This document shows positions 12,218 to 22,985 of a DNA stretch of 64,000 bases, one piece after another. This stretch comes from Sthenelais limicola. Lineage: Eukaryota > Annelida > Polychaeta > Phyllodocida > Sigalionidae. How positions within the stretch are numbered: position 1 is the first letter of the stretch; every line of letters begins with the position of its first letter. The notes below the pieces were generated by a model, which saw nothing but the letters and a program-made list of their open reading frames with translations, did no database searches and was not told the origin of the DNA. The stretch is from the NCBI GenBank assembly GCA_942159475.1, contig OW804096.1, positions 135,405,625 to 135,469,624 on the forward strand. Direction: 5' to 3'. A program made the position numbers and the translations under genes.

Positions 12218-13012
12218 CGTCTCTTTAGGCCAAGCATATTACTCCCATTAGGCCAAACATATTACCCTAATTAGGCCAAGCACATTACCCTCATTACCTT
12301 ATTAGGCCAAACATATTACCCTCCTTATTAGGCCAAGTATATTACTCTCATTAGGCCAAGCATATTGCCCTCATTAGGCCAAGTATATTACTCTCAATAG
12401 GCCAAACATATTACCCTCATTAGGCCATCATATTACCCTCATTAGGCCAAGTATATGTGATGTGTTTCAGGAAAATGAGTCATAAGTCGCAAAATCGATA
12501 TTTTTCAAAGTGTTTTTTTCACAAGATTACATTATTGGAATGTTCTGATTTTTGGAGGGTTCATCACTTATACCTATATCAATCGATGTATCAAATTTCA
12601 GGACAATCTATGTAGTATATCCTTTAGTTTTAAAGGTCCTCATATGGACTAAATTTAGTTACTTTACTGTTTATTGACCCCCAGAAATATTGAAAACTTT
12701 TTTTTTCAAAAACGAAAATATCAAACTTAAAACCTGGAAATACTTATGAGATTATTAGACTGTTTACTATCATTGGAATCAGCTTGATCTCATCTTTTCA
12801 AATATAATGGTATCTCAAAATCTATTTTTTGCGACTTATGACTTGTTTTCCTGAAACACATCACATATTACTCCCATTAGGCCAAGCATATTACCCTCAG
12901 TACCTTATTAGGCCAAGCATATTACCGTTATTAGGCCAAGCACATTACTCTCATTAGGCTATCATATTACCCTCATTGGGCCAAGTATATTACTCTCATT
13001 AGGCCAAGTATA
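12218..13012. repeat. 23-bp minisatellite split by MITE-A copy 5
   Basis: Tandem ATTAGGCCAAGCATATTACC-CTC units from 12218 to 12455 and again from 12866 to 13012, with variants (GTATATTACTCTC, ATCATATTACCCTC). A MITE-A sits between the two halves; because the array consensus is known, the empty insertion site can be read directly. Located in the last kilobase of intron 1. Confidence 0.9.
12456..12865 (+). mobile_element. MITE-A copy 5, inserted in the 23-bp array
   Basis: Full-length, 410 bp. Left flank CCAAGTATA, right flank TATTACTCC; array consensus CCAAGTATATTACTC. Removing the element and one TA restores the consensus, so the target duplication is TA. Shares specific changes (GACTTGTTTTC at the right end, AAACCTGGAAATAC) with copy 8, so the two have a recent common source. 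Confidence 0.9.
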
Positions 13013-13156
13013 CCGGGAACAGTACTCAGTACTGTATATATAATATGTTAGGCTAATGTCCACAGAAGTAAGAGATTCATTTTCCAGAACCCTCTCAACC
13101 CTTTTGTCATGCCCCTTATATATGTAAAACTTGACTTATTTTTCTATTCCATTCAG

Positions 13157-13322
13157 GTGAAGAGTGGTGTACAGGATGATATTCCACCTGGTGTCGCCCT
13201 CTGCAGGATCAGCCGCAAAGTAACTGTTCCAGAGCAGATGCACATTCGCCATCAGCAGCACCTGGTGGTGGATGAGTTAGACTACTTCTCCCCTTCAAGG
13301 ATCTTCCCCTGGATGGCACAAG
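13157..13322 (+). CDS. Mab-21-like protein, coding exon 2
   Basis: Encodes 55 residues plus one base (phase 1). It follows a good polypyrimidine acceptor and ends at CACAAG|GTGAGT. The segment PPGVALCRISRKV corresponds to the family's conserved 'GCAVLKLS' strand and HLVVDELDYFSPSRI to the 'FITASGYLSARKI' segment of MAB21L proteins, placing it directly after exon 1 in the fold. The donor is immediately followed by a perfect (GTGTGACA)n satellite, and a damaged copy of the last 73 bp of this exon lies on its far side. Confidence 0.85.
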
Positions 13323-13324
13323 GT

Positions 13325-13898
13325 GAGTGTGTGACAGTGTGACAGTGTGACAGTGTGACAGTGTGACAGTGTGACAGTGTGACAGTGTGACAGTGTGACA
13401 GTGTGACAGTGTGACAGTGTGACAGTGTGACAGTGTGACAGTGTGACAGTGTGACAGTGTGACAGTGTGACAGTGTGACAGTGTGACAGTGTGACAGTGT
13501 GACAGTGTGACAGTGTGACAGTGTGACAGTGTGACAGTGTGACAGTGTGACAGTGTGACAGTGTGACAGTGTGACAGTGTGACAGTGTGACAGTGTGACA
13601 GTGTGACAGTGTGACAGTGTGACAGTGTGACAGTGTGACAGTGTGACAGTGTGACAGTGTGACAGTGTGACAGTGTGACAGTGTGACAGTGTGACAGTGT
13701 GACAGTGTGACAGTGTGACAGTGTGACAGTGTGACAGTGTGACAGTGTGACAGTGTGACAGTGTGACAGTGTGACAGTGTGACAGTGTGACAGTGTGACA
13801 GTGTGACAGTGTGACAGTGTGACAGTGTGACAGTGTGACAGTGTGACAGTGTGACAGTGTGACAGTGTGACAGTGTGACAGTGTGACAGTGTGACAGT
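13325..13898. repeat. Perfect 8-bp satellite (GTGTGACA)n at the exon 2 donor
   Basis: About 72 units of GTGTGACA with no visible variant, starting 3 bp into intron 2, so it overlaps the 5' splice-site consensus. Eight is not a multiple of three; three units give an open minus-strand frame (LSHCHTVT repeated) that is an artefact. Such homogeneity suggests recent expansion and probable length instability. Each unit contains TGACAG, the core of TALE-homeodomain (MEIS/TGIF) sites. Confidence 0.95.
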
Positions 13899-13971
13899 GC
13901 CAACAGCAGCACCTGGTGGTGGATGAGTTAGACTACTTCTCCCCTTCCAGGATCTTCCCTGGATGGCACAA
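13899..13971 (+). pseudogene. Partial, frameshifted copy of exon 2
   Basis: Repeats about 73 bp of the end of exon 2 (from CAGCAGCACCTGGTGGTGGA to the donor) with few changes: one C lost in the run before TGGATGG, which shifts the frame, and TTCAAGG changed to TTCCAGG. The copy is followed by GGTCAGTGTGTGACATTGGG, showing the duplication included the start of the intron. It most likely arose by tandem duplication, with the satellite expanding at the junction. The new CTTCTCCCCTTCCAG resembles a splice acceptor. Confidence 0.85.
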
Positions 13972-14339
13972 GGTCAGTGTGTGACATTGGGTAACAGGAT
14001 CTTTCAACCCCTGGTATTTTCCCACCTGGAACTGATAAGATAAGATAAGAGGTTTTTTAATTCTCTTTAAAGGTGTACAAAAATATTTTGCTTATGAGGA
14101 AGACAAACTGGTTGATATACCTTATGGGAAAAATCTGATGAATTGACCCATTTTTCACAATTAGTGAGTGAGTTATATTTGTAGTGTGTCTTTAACATTC
14201 AACCTTGATGGATTATACACATGTAGTTCTGTTTAACATAAAGGTGATAGATAGGTTAGACCTAGTAGCAATAAGTATACAGATAAGGCAAGTTTGTACA
14301 TAGGTCAATGCCTATTCGATCTGAGCACGAGTTGGGAGT
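13972..14339 (+). other. Intron 2, unremarkable part
   Basis: No gene or recognised repeat. Intron 2 runs from 13323 to 16298 and otherwise consists of the satellite, a minus-strand LINE fragment and two MITE-A copies. Confidence 0.4.
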
Positions 14340-15655
14340 TCTGCCACCATCGTAGTTCTAAATTCTTTCCCGATTTCTAAATTTTGATATTTTTTTTAAG
14401 ATTGTTCCAGGCCTGTTTAGCTCTGTATAAGAAACAGTTTCAATATAGGGCTGTTCGGAGATGTCTGATGATGAGATTATTTTTATTTCCTGTATGGCAA
14501 CATGTAGGAAGCTTCCTACAATCTATGTTTTTCTCATTTTTTGCAAGATGGTCGGCATACTCTAAGACATGGACCTGCATTCTAGTAGCATTTGGCAATA
14601 TGTGATGTGTTTCAGGAAAATGAGTCATAAGTCGCAAAATTGATATTTTTCAAAGTGTTTTTTCACAAGATCACATTATTCGAATGTTCTGACTTTTGGA
14701 GAGTTTGTCACGTATGGCTATGTCAATCGATGTATCAAATTTCAGGACAATCTATGTAATATATCTTTTCGTTTTAAAGGTCCTCATATGGACTACATTT
14801 AGTTACTTTACTGTTTAGTGACCCCCAGAAATATTGGAATTTTTTTTTCCAAAAACGAAAATATCAAACCTAAAATCTAGAAATACTTATTAGATTATTA
14901 GACTGTTTACTATCATTGGAATCGGCTTCATCTCACCTTTTCAAATATAATGATATCTCAAAATCTATTTTTTGCGACTTATGACTCATTTTCCTGAAAC
15001 ACATCACATATGTTCATTTTTAGGAGTTCTCTTACGTTAGATCTCTTGTTCACATTTAAAGCTGCTTTTACCACTGCATAAAGTAAGGATTGCAGCCTTT
15101 TGATATGGCTCTTATTTGAGCTAGAATAGAATATGTCGCCCCTATCAATATTTGGGATCAATAGCATTTTTATAATATCAATTTTCACCTTCTTTGTTAG
15201 CATATAACGAGCATCAGATAAGAGTTTTACCTTTCATTTCTCCTTATTCACCGTATTGGTTACTTGTGATTTGAAAGATAGCTTTTCATGGATAATAAAA
15301 CCCAGATAGTTATAATCTTCAGATCTTGATAAAGGTTCACTACTCAGGGTAAGATCCTGTTGGCCATCAATAATTGATATTTTTTTCTTAGTTTTGGAAT
15401 TGAATTTTATGTATTTCGTCTTACTAACGTTCATAGAAATATTGTTTGACTTGCACCAAGTGTCTGTCATGTTGAAACCAATTTGAAGGATTTGGTTTAT
15501 ATTTTTCTCATCTTTGTCACTATAAAAAAGGACAGTGTTGTCCGCATAATGTTGGATTGTTGAGTTCCTGACTACTTGATGCATGTCGTTTATGTAGATT
15601 GTGAAAGGTATTGGGCCTAGTATTGTTCCTTGTGGGACACCAATGTAATCTTACC
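14340..15655 (-). pseudogene. LINE reverse-transcriptase fragment, split by a MITE-A
   Basis: Reading leftwards from about 15650, the minus strand gives GVPQGTILGPIPF, then INDMHQVV, then YADNTVLFY (the RT active-site box, with the second Asp changed to Asn), NYLGFIIHEKLSFKSQV and further thumb/C-terminal sequence. Stops and frameshifts break the frame between 15204 and 15233. The fragment resumes beyond MITE-A copy 6 at 14600 with the C-terminal RAKQAWNNLKKNIKI. It is the decayed 3' part of a Jockey/CR1-type element lying antisense in intron 2. No endonuclease region is present. Confidence 0.75.
14601..15008 (+). mobile_element. MITE-A copy 6, inserted in the LINE fragment
   Basis: Full-length, 408 bp, TA on both sides. 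It interrupts the reverse-transcriptase remnant, so it is younger than the LINE insertion. Confidence 0.85.
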
Positions 15656-15676
15656 TTGGCCTGAGCAGGAACCATT

Positions 15677-16055
15677 TGTGATGTGTTTCAGGAAAATGAG
15701 TCATAAGTCGCAAAAATTGGATTTTGAGATATCATTATATTTGAAAAGATGAGACCGAGTCAATTCCAATGATAGTAAACAGTCTGGTCATATAATAAGT
15801 ATTTCTAGATTTTAAGTTTGATATTTTTATTTTTGAAAAGAAAAGTTTGCAATATTTCTGGGGGGCAATAACCAGTAAAGTAACTAAATATACTCCTTAC
15901 AAGGACCTTTAAAACAAGAGAATATATTTAATAGATTGTTCTGAAATTTGATACATCGACTGACGTAATTATAGGTGATAAACCCTCCAAAAATCAGAAC
16001 ATTCCAATAAAGTGATCTTATAAAATAAACACTTTGAAAAATATCATTTTTTGAA
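15677..16055 (-). mobile_element. MITE-A copy 7, right end missing
   Basis: Left repeat intact (TGTGATGTGTTTCAGG). The homology stops after AAAAATATCATTTTTTGA, with no right terminal repeat, so about 35 bp are lost. Confidence 0.75.
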
Positions 16056-16298
16056 CCAATTATTCTAATGGCCACAAATGCCTATTATTTGCAATTTGTG
16101 ACAGTAAGAAAGGAAGTGAGTTATTGACTATGGCAAAGCAAAAGGATAATACTGACAAGGAATGTGTGACAGAGGAACTAAGACAGCATGACAGGGTATG
16201 TGTAAATGTGTCAGGATAAGTTTGATGGTACATAAACTTTGATCTTTGACATTATGTTAACAGAATGAGACACTATATCATGTCATCATGTTTTGCAG

Positions 16299-17425
16299 GT
16301 TTGTCAGATGCTGTGTCAATTCTACAGAGGCAAGCATCAGGAGGGAGTGAGGCAGTTCCAGATACTCCTGCCACAGACAGCCCTGCACCTGCTACACCTG
16401 TACCTGCTACACCTGCACCTGCCACCCCTGCACCACCCAGTCCTGCACCTGCCCACACTACCCGCTGCACCCCATGTGTGGAGGTGCACCTGGACTACCC
16501 CCAGGTGGTGTTGCTGGTGCCTGGGGTGCCCCAGCTAAGAGTGAACCTGTTCCCTGCGTTGCTGGGCAGTGGCTGGCCGCAGTGTGCCCAGCTGCAGCAT
16601 GGCCTGCCTCGCCAGCTGCGCTACAGTGACCAGGGACATGCCTGCCTGTCTGACATCACGTCCAGACTGACCGATGGTCAGACCCTGTGGACGCTGGACG
16701 CTCGCCCACTCACCCTCCAGGTGGCACTACAGAAACAGGCCAGGTTCAGGACGGGTATGCAGCGCATCTACGGGGGAGTGGACCGGCTGTGGCACGTCAA
16801 CATGGGCCCAGTCAACAGGATCATCATGGAGAGTGTGGAGACCTACTGCTCCACCCTGGGGGGCACTAAGCCTGCCACTAACCCCACACCCCGTCCCTCA
16901 GCCCGCCCCACACCAGGTCCCTCAGCCCCCGCCTCAGCCCGCCCCTCCCCACAGTCCAGCCTGAACACCACCCACCTGTCCTCCAGCTCCACCCCAGGGG
17001 GTGCAGGTGCAGCAGCAGGTGCAGGGAGTGGGGTGGGTGTGGGGCAGGTGCGGCGTACACTACAGGCTATAGTGGTACACCATGGGTGGGAGGAGGTGCT
17101 CACCCCTGCCCTCATCCACACCCTCACCCTGTGGTGTGTGAAGCGCTCCCTGCATGCCACCCACTCCCCCGCCCAGCTGCTCCACGCCCTGCTCACCCTC
17201 ACCCACCGAACCCTCACCTCCGCCTCCTGCCCTCACTTCCTCATGCCTAATGTTAACGTGGCCAGCCACATCTGCCCCCACACGGTGGCTCCCCTGGCGG
17301 CCACCCTGCACACTATCATCAGCAGCCTGGAGGGGAAGCCAGCCATCTTGTTGGGTTATGCTGGCTATAGCCAGGAGGGGGCAGCACCGTACCAGGGTCG
17401 TACCAGCAGGACTGCCCGTGCATAG
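16299..17425 (+). CDS. Mab-21-like protein, terminal coding exon 3
   Basis: Acceptor CATCATGTTTTGCAG ends at 16298; GT completes a Gly codon with the G ending exon 2, then LSDAVSILQRQ continues the Mab-21 fold. 374 residues follow to TAG at 17423, giving about 562 residues in all, against roughly 360 for vertebrate MAB21L1. The excess is two low-complexity inserts: Pro/Ala/Thr repeats right after the exon start and a Pro/Ser/Ala/Gly stretch of about 60 residues before the C-terminal helical lobe. VEVHLDYPQVVLLVPG and LRVNLFPALLGSGWP match the third catalytic strand, but the cGAS Asp is Asn here. CPHFLMPNVNV matches the family's conserved CPHYFLPNLDL. With E-x-N in exon 1, two of three metal-binding acids are absent, so catalysis is unlikely by inference. 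Coding GC is far above the surroundings. Confidence 0.85.
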
Positions 17426-18474
17426 GCCCATGTGTATTATGTGCCTCAGTGTATTATAGTATATATTCATGTATTATAAATATTGATATAATAGGGGATT
17501 TGCATAGCTGCTTTTTTGAATCAAGATTTGCATGGAATTATGGGACTAATGGTACAGTATAAAATCTGTAGAAAACATGCCATGTTCAGCATGGACTATC
17601 TATCAATGCTAATAGCAATATTGATCTTTATTATATATACATTCACTATCGAGGCCCCGACAGCGGTTCATTACTTGTAACACGGTAATGGACTAGTACA
17701 TTAACAGCACGTTGTCATGGCAATGCAAGTTTGGTGGCGCAAGATTGCCGACGCAAGTGCTTTCTTCCCCTATCATTGCACCTGTTTCTAATTATATTCC
17801 TCTTGTAAGAAAACCAGATGTGGTAAATTATATCATTATCTTTTTAATTAAGCATGTTTTACATGCAAAATTAGGCATGTATAATAATCAATTCATAGGA
17901 CTCGTTTTCCGCATGGACGCGTAAGTAAAGAACTCAATCTACGATCTTGTTCTTTACTTACCAGCTGTGAGTTGCCCAATAAGTGCTAAGTATGCATATT
18001 TCCATAACACTAGTCCCCATCTTTCCCATCATGCATTTGGTTAACATTGTTCATTCATAAAGCTATGATATTGGCCAAAACCTTCTTGCGATTTTCGATA
18101 AAAAAACGTTGCAAATATTTGTATGTCAGATTTCATCAGAGTCCATCCCAGGATGCATTGCAACATACATGCACAGTGGCACATGCAATTCCCCTATTGG
18201 TAGTTTGGGCCACAGTAGTGTCTGTGTATTTTGATAGTGGAAAACCTGGTTATTACCATGGCAGTGTGCATGTATGTTTGTGTTTATGATTGCGACTGTA
18301 CAGTTATGGCAAATATATGCTTTTTACCAGGTTTATAGCCAAAATTAATCAAAATGACTTTTGGGTGTTTCAGTTGATATTATAAAAGAGACTGCTTTCT
18401 CTTTTCCATTCTTAAAACAGCCCCTGTGTACATACTTATAACACTTCTGTATAAATATTTATAGACAAAATAAA
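17426..18474 (+). other. Probable 3' UTR of the Mab-21-like gene
   Basis: About 1 kb without genes, ending at an AATAAA signal. Length and boundaries are inferred only from the position of that signal. Confidence 0.45.
18469..18474 (+). terminator. Candidate poly(A) signal of the Mab-21-like gene
   Basis: AATAAA in GACAAAATAAAAACATT, the first convincing signal downstream of the stop at 17425; a CA-rich and T-rich stretch follows within 40 bp. Other cleavage sites are possible. Confidence 0.45.
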
Positions 18475-18699
18475 AACATTCAACTTCAAGCTCCTTCAAC
18501 CGCGTCCTTATTCAACCTGTGTATATTACATGAATTTCCTTTGTATGCACTGATAGTAATTTTTAAATTTAAAAGAAAGTGATTTGGATCACCACAAATA
18601 AGTGACAAACTGACCAGTTTATCATAAAAGTGCAAATTTAATTATTTCTGGAAGCATCAATAACGGACCAAGAAGGTGAAGGTCGGAACAGTGGTAAAT

Positions 18700-19132
18700 T
18701 GTGATGTGTTTCAGGAAAATGAGTCATAAGTCGCAAAATTGATATTTTTCAAAGTGTTTTTTTCACAAGATCACATTATTGGAATGTTCTGATTTTTGGA
18801 GGGTTCTTATACCTATATCAATATACTTATACCTATATCAATCGATGTATCAAATTTCAGGACAATCTATGTAGTATATCCTTTAGTTTTAAAGGTCCTC
18901 ATATGGACTAAATTTAGTTACTTTACTGTTTATTGACCCCCAGAAATATTGAAAACTTTGTTTTTCAAAAACGAAAATATCAAAGTTAAAACCTGGAAAT
19001 ACTTATGAGATTATTAGACTGTTTACTATCATTGGAATCAGCTTGATCTCATCTTTTCAAATATAATGGTATCTCAAAATCTTTTTTTTGCGACTTATGA
19101 CTTGTTTTCTTGAAACATCACAATTTATTGCG
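18700..19132 (+). mobile_element. MITE-A copy 8
   Basis: 433 bp; longer than the norm because TATACCTATATCAATATACT is partly duplicated. Nearest relative in the window is copy 5. The right end lacks two bases (TGAAACATCACA). Confidence 0.85.
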
Positions 19133-19244
19133 TCACCGCTTGCTGGTCATACAGCCATCAGGTAAAGCAGTGGTTACCCGGGCTGATATCTTTGTTATCT
19201 GGGGCATGAGGTAAAGGTAGGTGGGGAGGCAGCAAAGTTAAGGG

Positions 19245-19540
19245 GAGGGGCCAGGGGGTCTAGGGGGGCACACTTGAGGTGAAAATCTTCCAAATTATGC
19301 CTATTTGGGATGCCAATGCAATGGGTAACAGTCAATTTCCATAATGACAATTTTTTTTTTTTATTTCATTTCGGGCCAATATACAATATTTAAACAATTT
19401 TTTAGAAAAAAACGCATTGAAATAAAGCCCTACAACTCTAAGTTGTCTAACAAAAGTGACAACCCTCTGATATATTTTCTTGCTTCACAAAAACGCTTTT
19501 TGAAGAAATGAGATTAACACAATTAAGAATGATACAGTGG
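19245..19540 (-). mobile_element. Degenerate MITE-C fragment with an internal insertion
   Basis: TCTAGGGGGGCACACTTGAG, then ATAAAGCCCTACAAC and GTTGTCTAACAAAAGTGACA match the MITE-C copy at 24122 in the same orientation, with many differences. Between them is about 90 bp of unrelated sequence starting with a 12-T run (about 19352-19425), probably a minus-strand retroposon tail. Confidence 0.6.
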
Positions 19541-19564
19541 TCCTTCATTCCAAACATGGACATA

Positions 19565-19972
19565 TGTGATGTGTTTCAGGAAAATGAGTCATGAGTCGCA
19601 AAAAGGATATTTTTCAAAGTGTTTATTTCATAAAATCACATTATTGGAATGTTCTGATTTTTGGGCTGTTTATCACTTATAGTTATATCAATCGATGTAT
19701 CAAATTTCAAGACAATCTATGTAATATATCCTTTCGTTTTAAAGGTCCTCATATAGACTATATTTCGTTACTATACTGTTTATTGACCCCCAGAAATATT
19801 GGAAACTTTTTTTTAAAAACGAAAATATCAAACTTAAAACCTGGAAATACCTATAAGATTATTATACTGTTTACTATCATTGGAATCGGCTTGATCCCAT
19901 CTTTTCAAATATGGGGATATCTCAAAATCTATTTTTTGCGATTTATGACTTATTTTCCTGAAACACATCACA
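19565..19972 (+). mobile_element. MITE-A copy 9
   Basis: Full-length, 408 bp, TA flanks. Nearly identical to copies at 49335 and 58197, defining a recent subfamily with ATATAGACTATATTTCGTTA in the core. Confidence 0.9.
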
Positions 19973-20225
19973 TATTTGTTCCTATTATAATATTAGACTA
20001 TTAAAACAAACAACACGACTGGGACAAATCCAAAATAAATAGAATAATTTTTCCTAGCTTCTGTTCTAAGATTATGGTTTTTGAAGTGTTTTGGGTCAAA
20101 TGAATGAACAAGAAATGATAGGTCACTGTGCTTGTTTTCAAGCAACTTACAATTCAATTCATACCTCAAACCAAGTATCAACCATGAGCTAATTTTAATG
20201 AGACAAACTTTAGAACCATTATTCT

Positions 20226-21428
20226 TTATCTTTATGCAACCCTTACCCTCCTCCTCTTCTTATCGTTCACCCTTACCCTCCTCCCCTTCTCTTTCTCCCA
20301 CCCTTACCCTCCTCTTCCTCTTACCCTTACCCTCCTCCCCTTCTCTTCCTCTTACCCTCCTCTCCTTCTCTTCCTCTCACGCTTACCCTCCTCCCCTCCT
20401 CTTCCTCTTACCCTTACCCTTCTCTTTCTTGCACCCTTACCCTCCTCCCCTTCTCTTCCTCTCACGCTTACCCTCCTCCCCTTCTCTTCCTCTTACCCTT
20501 ATCCTTCTCTTCCTCTCCCCCTTACCCTCCTCTTCTTCTCTTCCTCTCTCCCTTACCCTCCTCCCCTTCTCTTCCTCTCACCCTTACTCTTCTCCCCTCC
20601 TATTCCTCTTACCCTTCTCTTTCTCCCACCCTTACCCTCCTCCCATTCTCTTTCTCGCACCCTTACCCTCCTCCCCTCCTCTTTCTCCCACCCTTACCCT
20701 CCTCCCCTTCTCTTCCTCTTACCCTTATCCTTCTCTTCCTCTCCCCCTTACCCTCCTCTTCTTCTCTTCCTCTCTCCCTTACCCTCCTCCCCTTCTCTTC
20801 CTCTCACCCTTACTCTTCTCCCCTCCTATTCCTCTTACCCTTCTCTTTCTCCCACCCTTACCCTCCTCCCCTCCTCTTCCTCTTACCCTCCTTCTCTTCC
20901 TCTCACCCCTACCCTCCTCCCCTTCTCTTCCTCTTACCCTTACCCTTCTCTTTCTCCCACCCTTACCCTCCTCCCCTTCTCTTCCTCTTACCCTTACCCT
21001 TCTCTTCCTCTCACCCTTACCCTCCTCCCCTTCTCTTCCTCTCACGCTTACCTTTCTCCCCTCCTATTTCTCTTACCCTTACCCTTCTCTTTCTCTCACC
21101 CTTACCCTTCTCCCCTTCTCTTTCTCTCACCCTTACCCTTCTCCCCTTCTCTTCCTCTCACCTGAAGCTCTTCCCCTTCTCTCACCCTTACCCTTCTCCC
21201 CTTCTCTTCCTCTCACCCTTACCCTTCTCCCCTTCTCTTTCTCTCACCTTTACCCTTCTCCCCTTCTCTTCCTCTCACCCTTACCCTCCTCCCCTTCTCT
21301 TTCTCCCACCCTTACCCTTCTCCCCTTCTCTTTCTCTCACCCTTACCCTCCTCCCCTTCTCTTTCTCCCACCCTTACCCTCCTCCCCTTCTCTTCCTCTC
21401 CCCCTTACCCTCCTCCCCTTCTCTTCAC
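20226..21428. repeat. 1.2-kb pyrimidine minisatellite, unit about 31 bp
   Basis: Irregular units of CCCTTACCCTCCTCCCCTTC plus TCTTCCTCTCA. The top strand is nearly all C and T with an A in CTTACC, so no stop codon can occur and a 440-residue open frame results; it is not a gene. The array ends in CTTCTCTTCACAG, a textbook splice acceptor, followed by possible coding sequence. Confidence 0.95.
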
Positions 21429-21430
21429 AG

Positions 21431-21536
21431 ATCTCTGTGGTTCGTGAGAAATGACAACATGTTGTACAACCTAAAGGGACGAGGAGCAAAACCTTTGCCC
21501 ACTGAACATTTGCCCCCAAGAACTTTGCCTCCCTAA
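21431..21536 (+). CDS. Candidate terminal exon behind the pyrimidine array
   Basis: Directly after TTCTCTTCACAG, the frame starting at 21432 reads SLWFVRNDNMLYNLKGRG and continues to LPPRTLPP and a TAA at 21534, 34 residues. The sequence shifts abruptly from pyrimidine repeat to balanced composition at the AG. I do not recognise a domain and no upstream exon could be matched, so this rests on the acceptor and the short open frame only. Confidence 0.25.
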
Positions 21537-21585
21537 GACTTTGGATGTTGTTCTACTGGTGCCAGATCCTGCACTCACCCATAAG

Positions 21586-22269
21586 CAGTGGCGGTACCAG
21601 GGGGGGGCCTGGGGGGCACCGGCCCCCCCTAGACCCCTAAAATGGTCTCTGTGCCCCCCCTAACTCAGAGAGGCAGAGGGCCACTAAATGACCTCTAAAT
21701 CCTTTACATGTACAACACTCCCAATAACCCCATATTTTATTTTAGCTTAATAATTCTTTTAACATTAAACTATATTTCTATAATGTAGTTTCAGGGCCTC
21801 TATTCAAAAAGCATTTTTTAGACCCAGAATGTTTTAACAGGGTTTTAAATCTCAGACAGTTAAGTCTCAAAATTGGTATTCAAACAAGAATCAGTGAGGA
21901 TGAACAGTTTACAGTTATGATTTGTTCATCATTTGGACAATTCAGGGTTTTCAGTTATTTCCTTTTCCCAAAGGAAACATGACTAAGTTCCTGAAAAAAT
22001 AAACCTATATGCCTCAAATGTGAGGACTCAAGAGGGTCTCAATAGAGACAATTAATTTTGTTAATTTTATTTTCTCAAAAAGTTTTTTGGGGATGCAAGA
22101 AAATTGGGTTGTCATTTTTGTTAGACAAATTAGAGGTGTGGGGGCTTTATTTCATTGTCATTAGGCAAATTAACTGTTATGCATTGCAATAACATTCCAA
22201 ACAGGGAAATTCAGAAGATTTTGACCTCATGTGTGCCCCCCCTAGACCTGCCTTCTGGTACCGCCCCTG
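21586..22269 (+). mobile_element. MITE-C copy 1 (hAT-like)
   Basis: 684-bp non-coding element with ends CAGTGGCGGTACCAG and CTGGTACCGCCCCTG, inverted repeats of about 15 bp beginning CAG and ending CTG as in hAT elements. G/C runs near both ends surround an AT-rich interior. ATAAG lies on the left and, after one extra A, on the right. The copy at 24122 is nearly identical in the opposite orientation. No transposase. Confidence 0.75.
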
Positions 22270-22274
22270 AATAA

Positions 22275-22510
22275 GGGTCAAATTTTCAGAAAATGTACAA
22301 TCCGCATTCACCAATCCTCTCTAATAACCCACATTTAAGCACAAAAATTAGCTTCAAAATGCAGTTTAACATAACAGAACTGATACTTTAAATCAATGTG
22401 ATACCAAATATACTCAAATATACCTGGTATTCATCATTTTTCGGCCTAATTTAGCAGGATTTCCTTAATGTATAGAGCTGCCTATTGTACATTTTCTGAA
22501 AATCTGACCC
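22275..22510 (-). mobile_element. MITE-B copy 5
   Basis: Full-length, abutting MITE-C copy 1 with only five bases between them. Confidence 0.8.
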
Positions 22511-22985
22511 ATAAACCAGCCGGCCAGTAGTTGCTCATCTCAACACCAGATGTCAGGCGCTGCACCAGCAGTGTGTAAGCTACCCACTAGATGGCGGTAT
22601 AAGCATGGACTAACTCTATTAACAATGATATGTAATTAACCCTCATTATCGCCGGGATCGTGCTTCCTGTGTAAACAGATTAAAACCAGCCTAATCCTAC
22701 AGGTGGCAGCACGTTACAACCGATAAGGATGTAGTTAGTAAATGCCCATGGTTACCAGCCTGGCCGGGCGGTGGTGTGTGTGTGCTGGGAGTGTGTGTGT
22801 GTGTGGGGGGGGGGGGGGTGCAGCAGACTGTAAGACTAGTAGCAGAAAGCTGGCATCTCATGCTTCAGAAACTGAACCCACAGGTTTGTTTACTGTGGGA
22901 AGCGTCAGGACTCAGGCGTCAGGTTCCAACCCAATCAATAGGACAATGAACCATGTAAGGAGCAGCTCACCACCCTTCTACACCT
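22511..22985. other. GC-richer non-coding spacer
   Basis: Contains a CTCF-like core (CCACTAGATGGC, 22584-22595), a TG run and a 13-G run near 22805-22818. The 90-residue open frame starting at 22742 crosses the G run and shows no recognisable protein, so I do not call it. Confidence 0.4.

Larger units (their letters stand above)
4942..13156 (+). other. Intron 1 of the Mab-21-like gene
   Basis: 8.2-kb intron running from GTGAGT at 4942 to a TTTCTATTCCATTCAG acceptor ending at 13156. From 4957 to 6635 I see nothing recognisable; from there it carries MITE-A, B and D copies, a tRNA-like segment and a 23-bp array, listed separately. The stretches 8155-8922 and 10869-12215 show no gene; the latter contains only a solitary MITE-A end at 10935-10970. 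Confidence 0.75.

Noticed and set aside
13295..13912. 205-codon minus-strand frame of LSHCHTVT repeats
   Set aside because: Translation of the 8-bp satellite; three units make 24 nt without a stop.
16293..16538. Alternative frame of exon 3 (VCQMLCQFY...)
   Set aside because: Does not continue the exon 2 phase; the chosen frame gives Mab-21 homology along its whole length.
19591..20004. 137-codon frame in MITE-A (and its relatives at 49330-49641 and 58198-58904)
   Set aside because: Recurs only because the MITE copies are near-identical; other copies have stops and there is no transposase motif.
20132..21454. 440-codon plus-strand open frame
   Set aside because: The strand is almost purely pyrimidine, so stop codons cannot occur; the unit is not a multiple of three and the product is low complexity.
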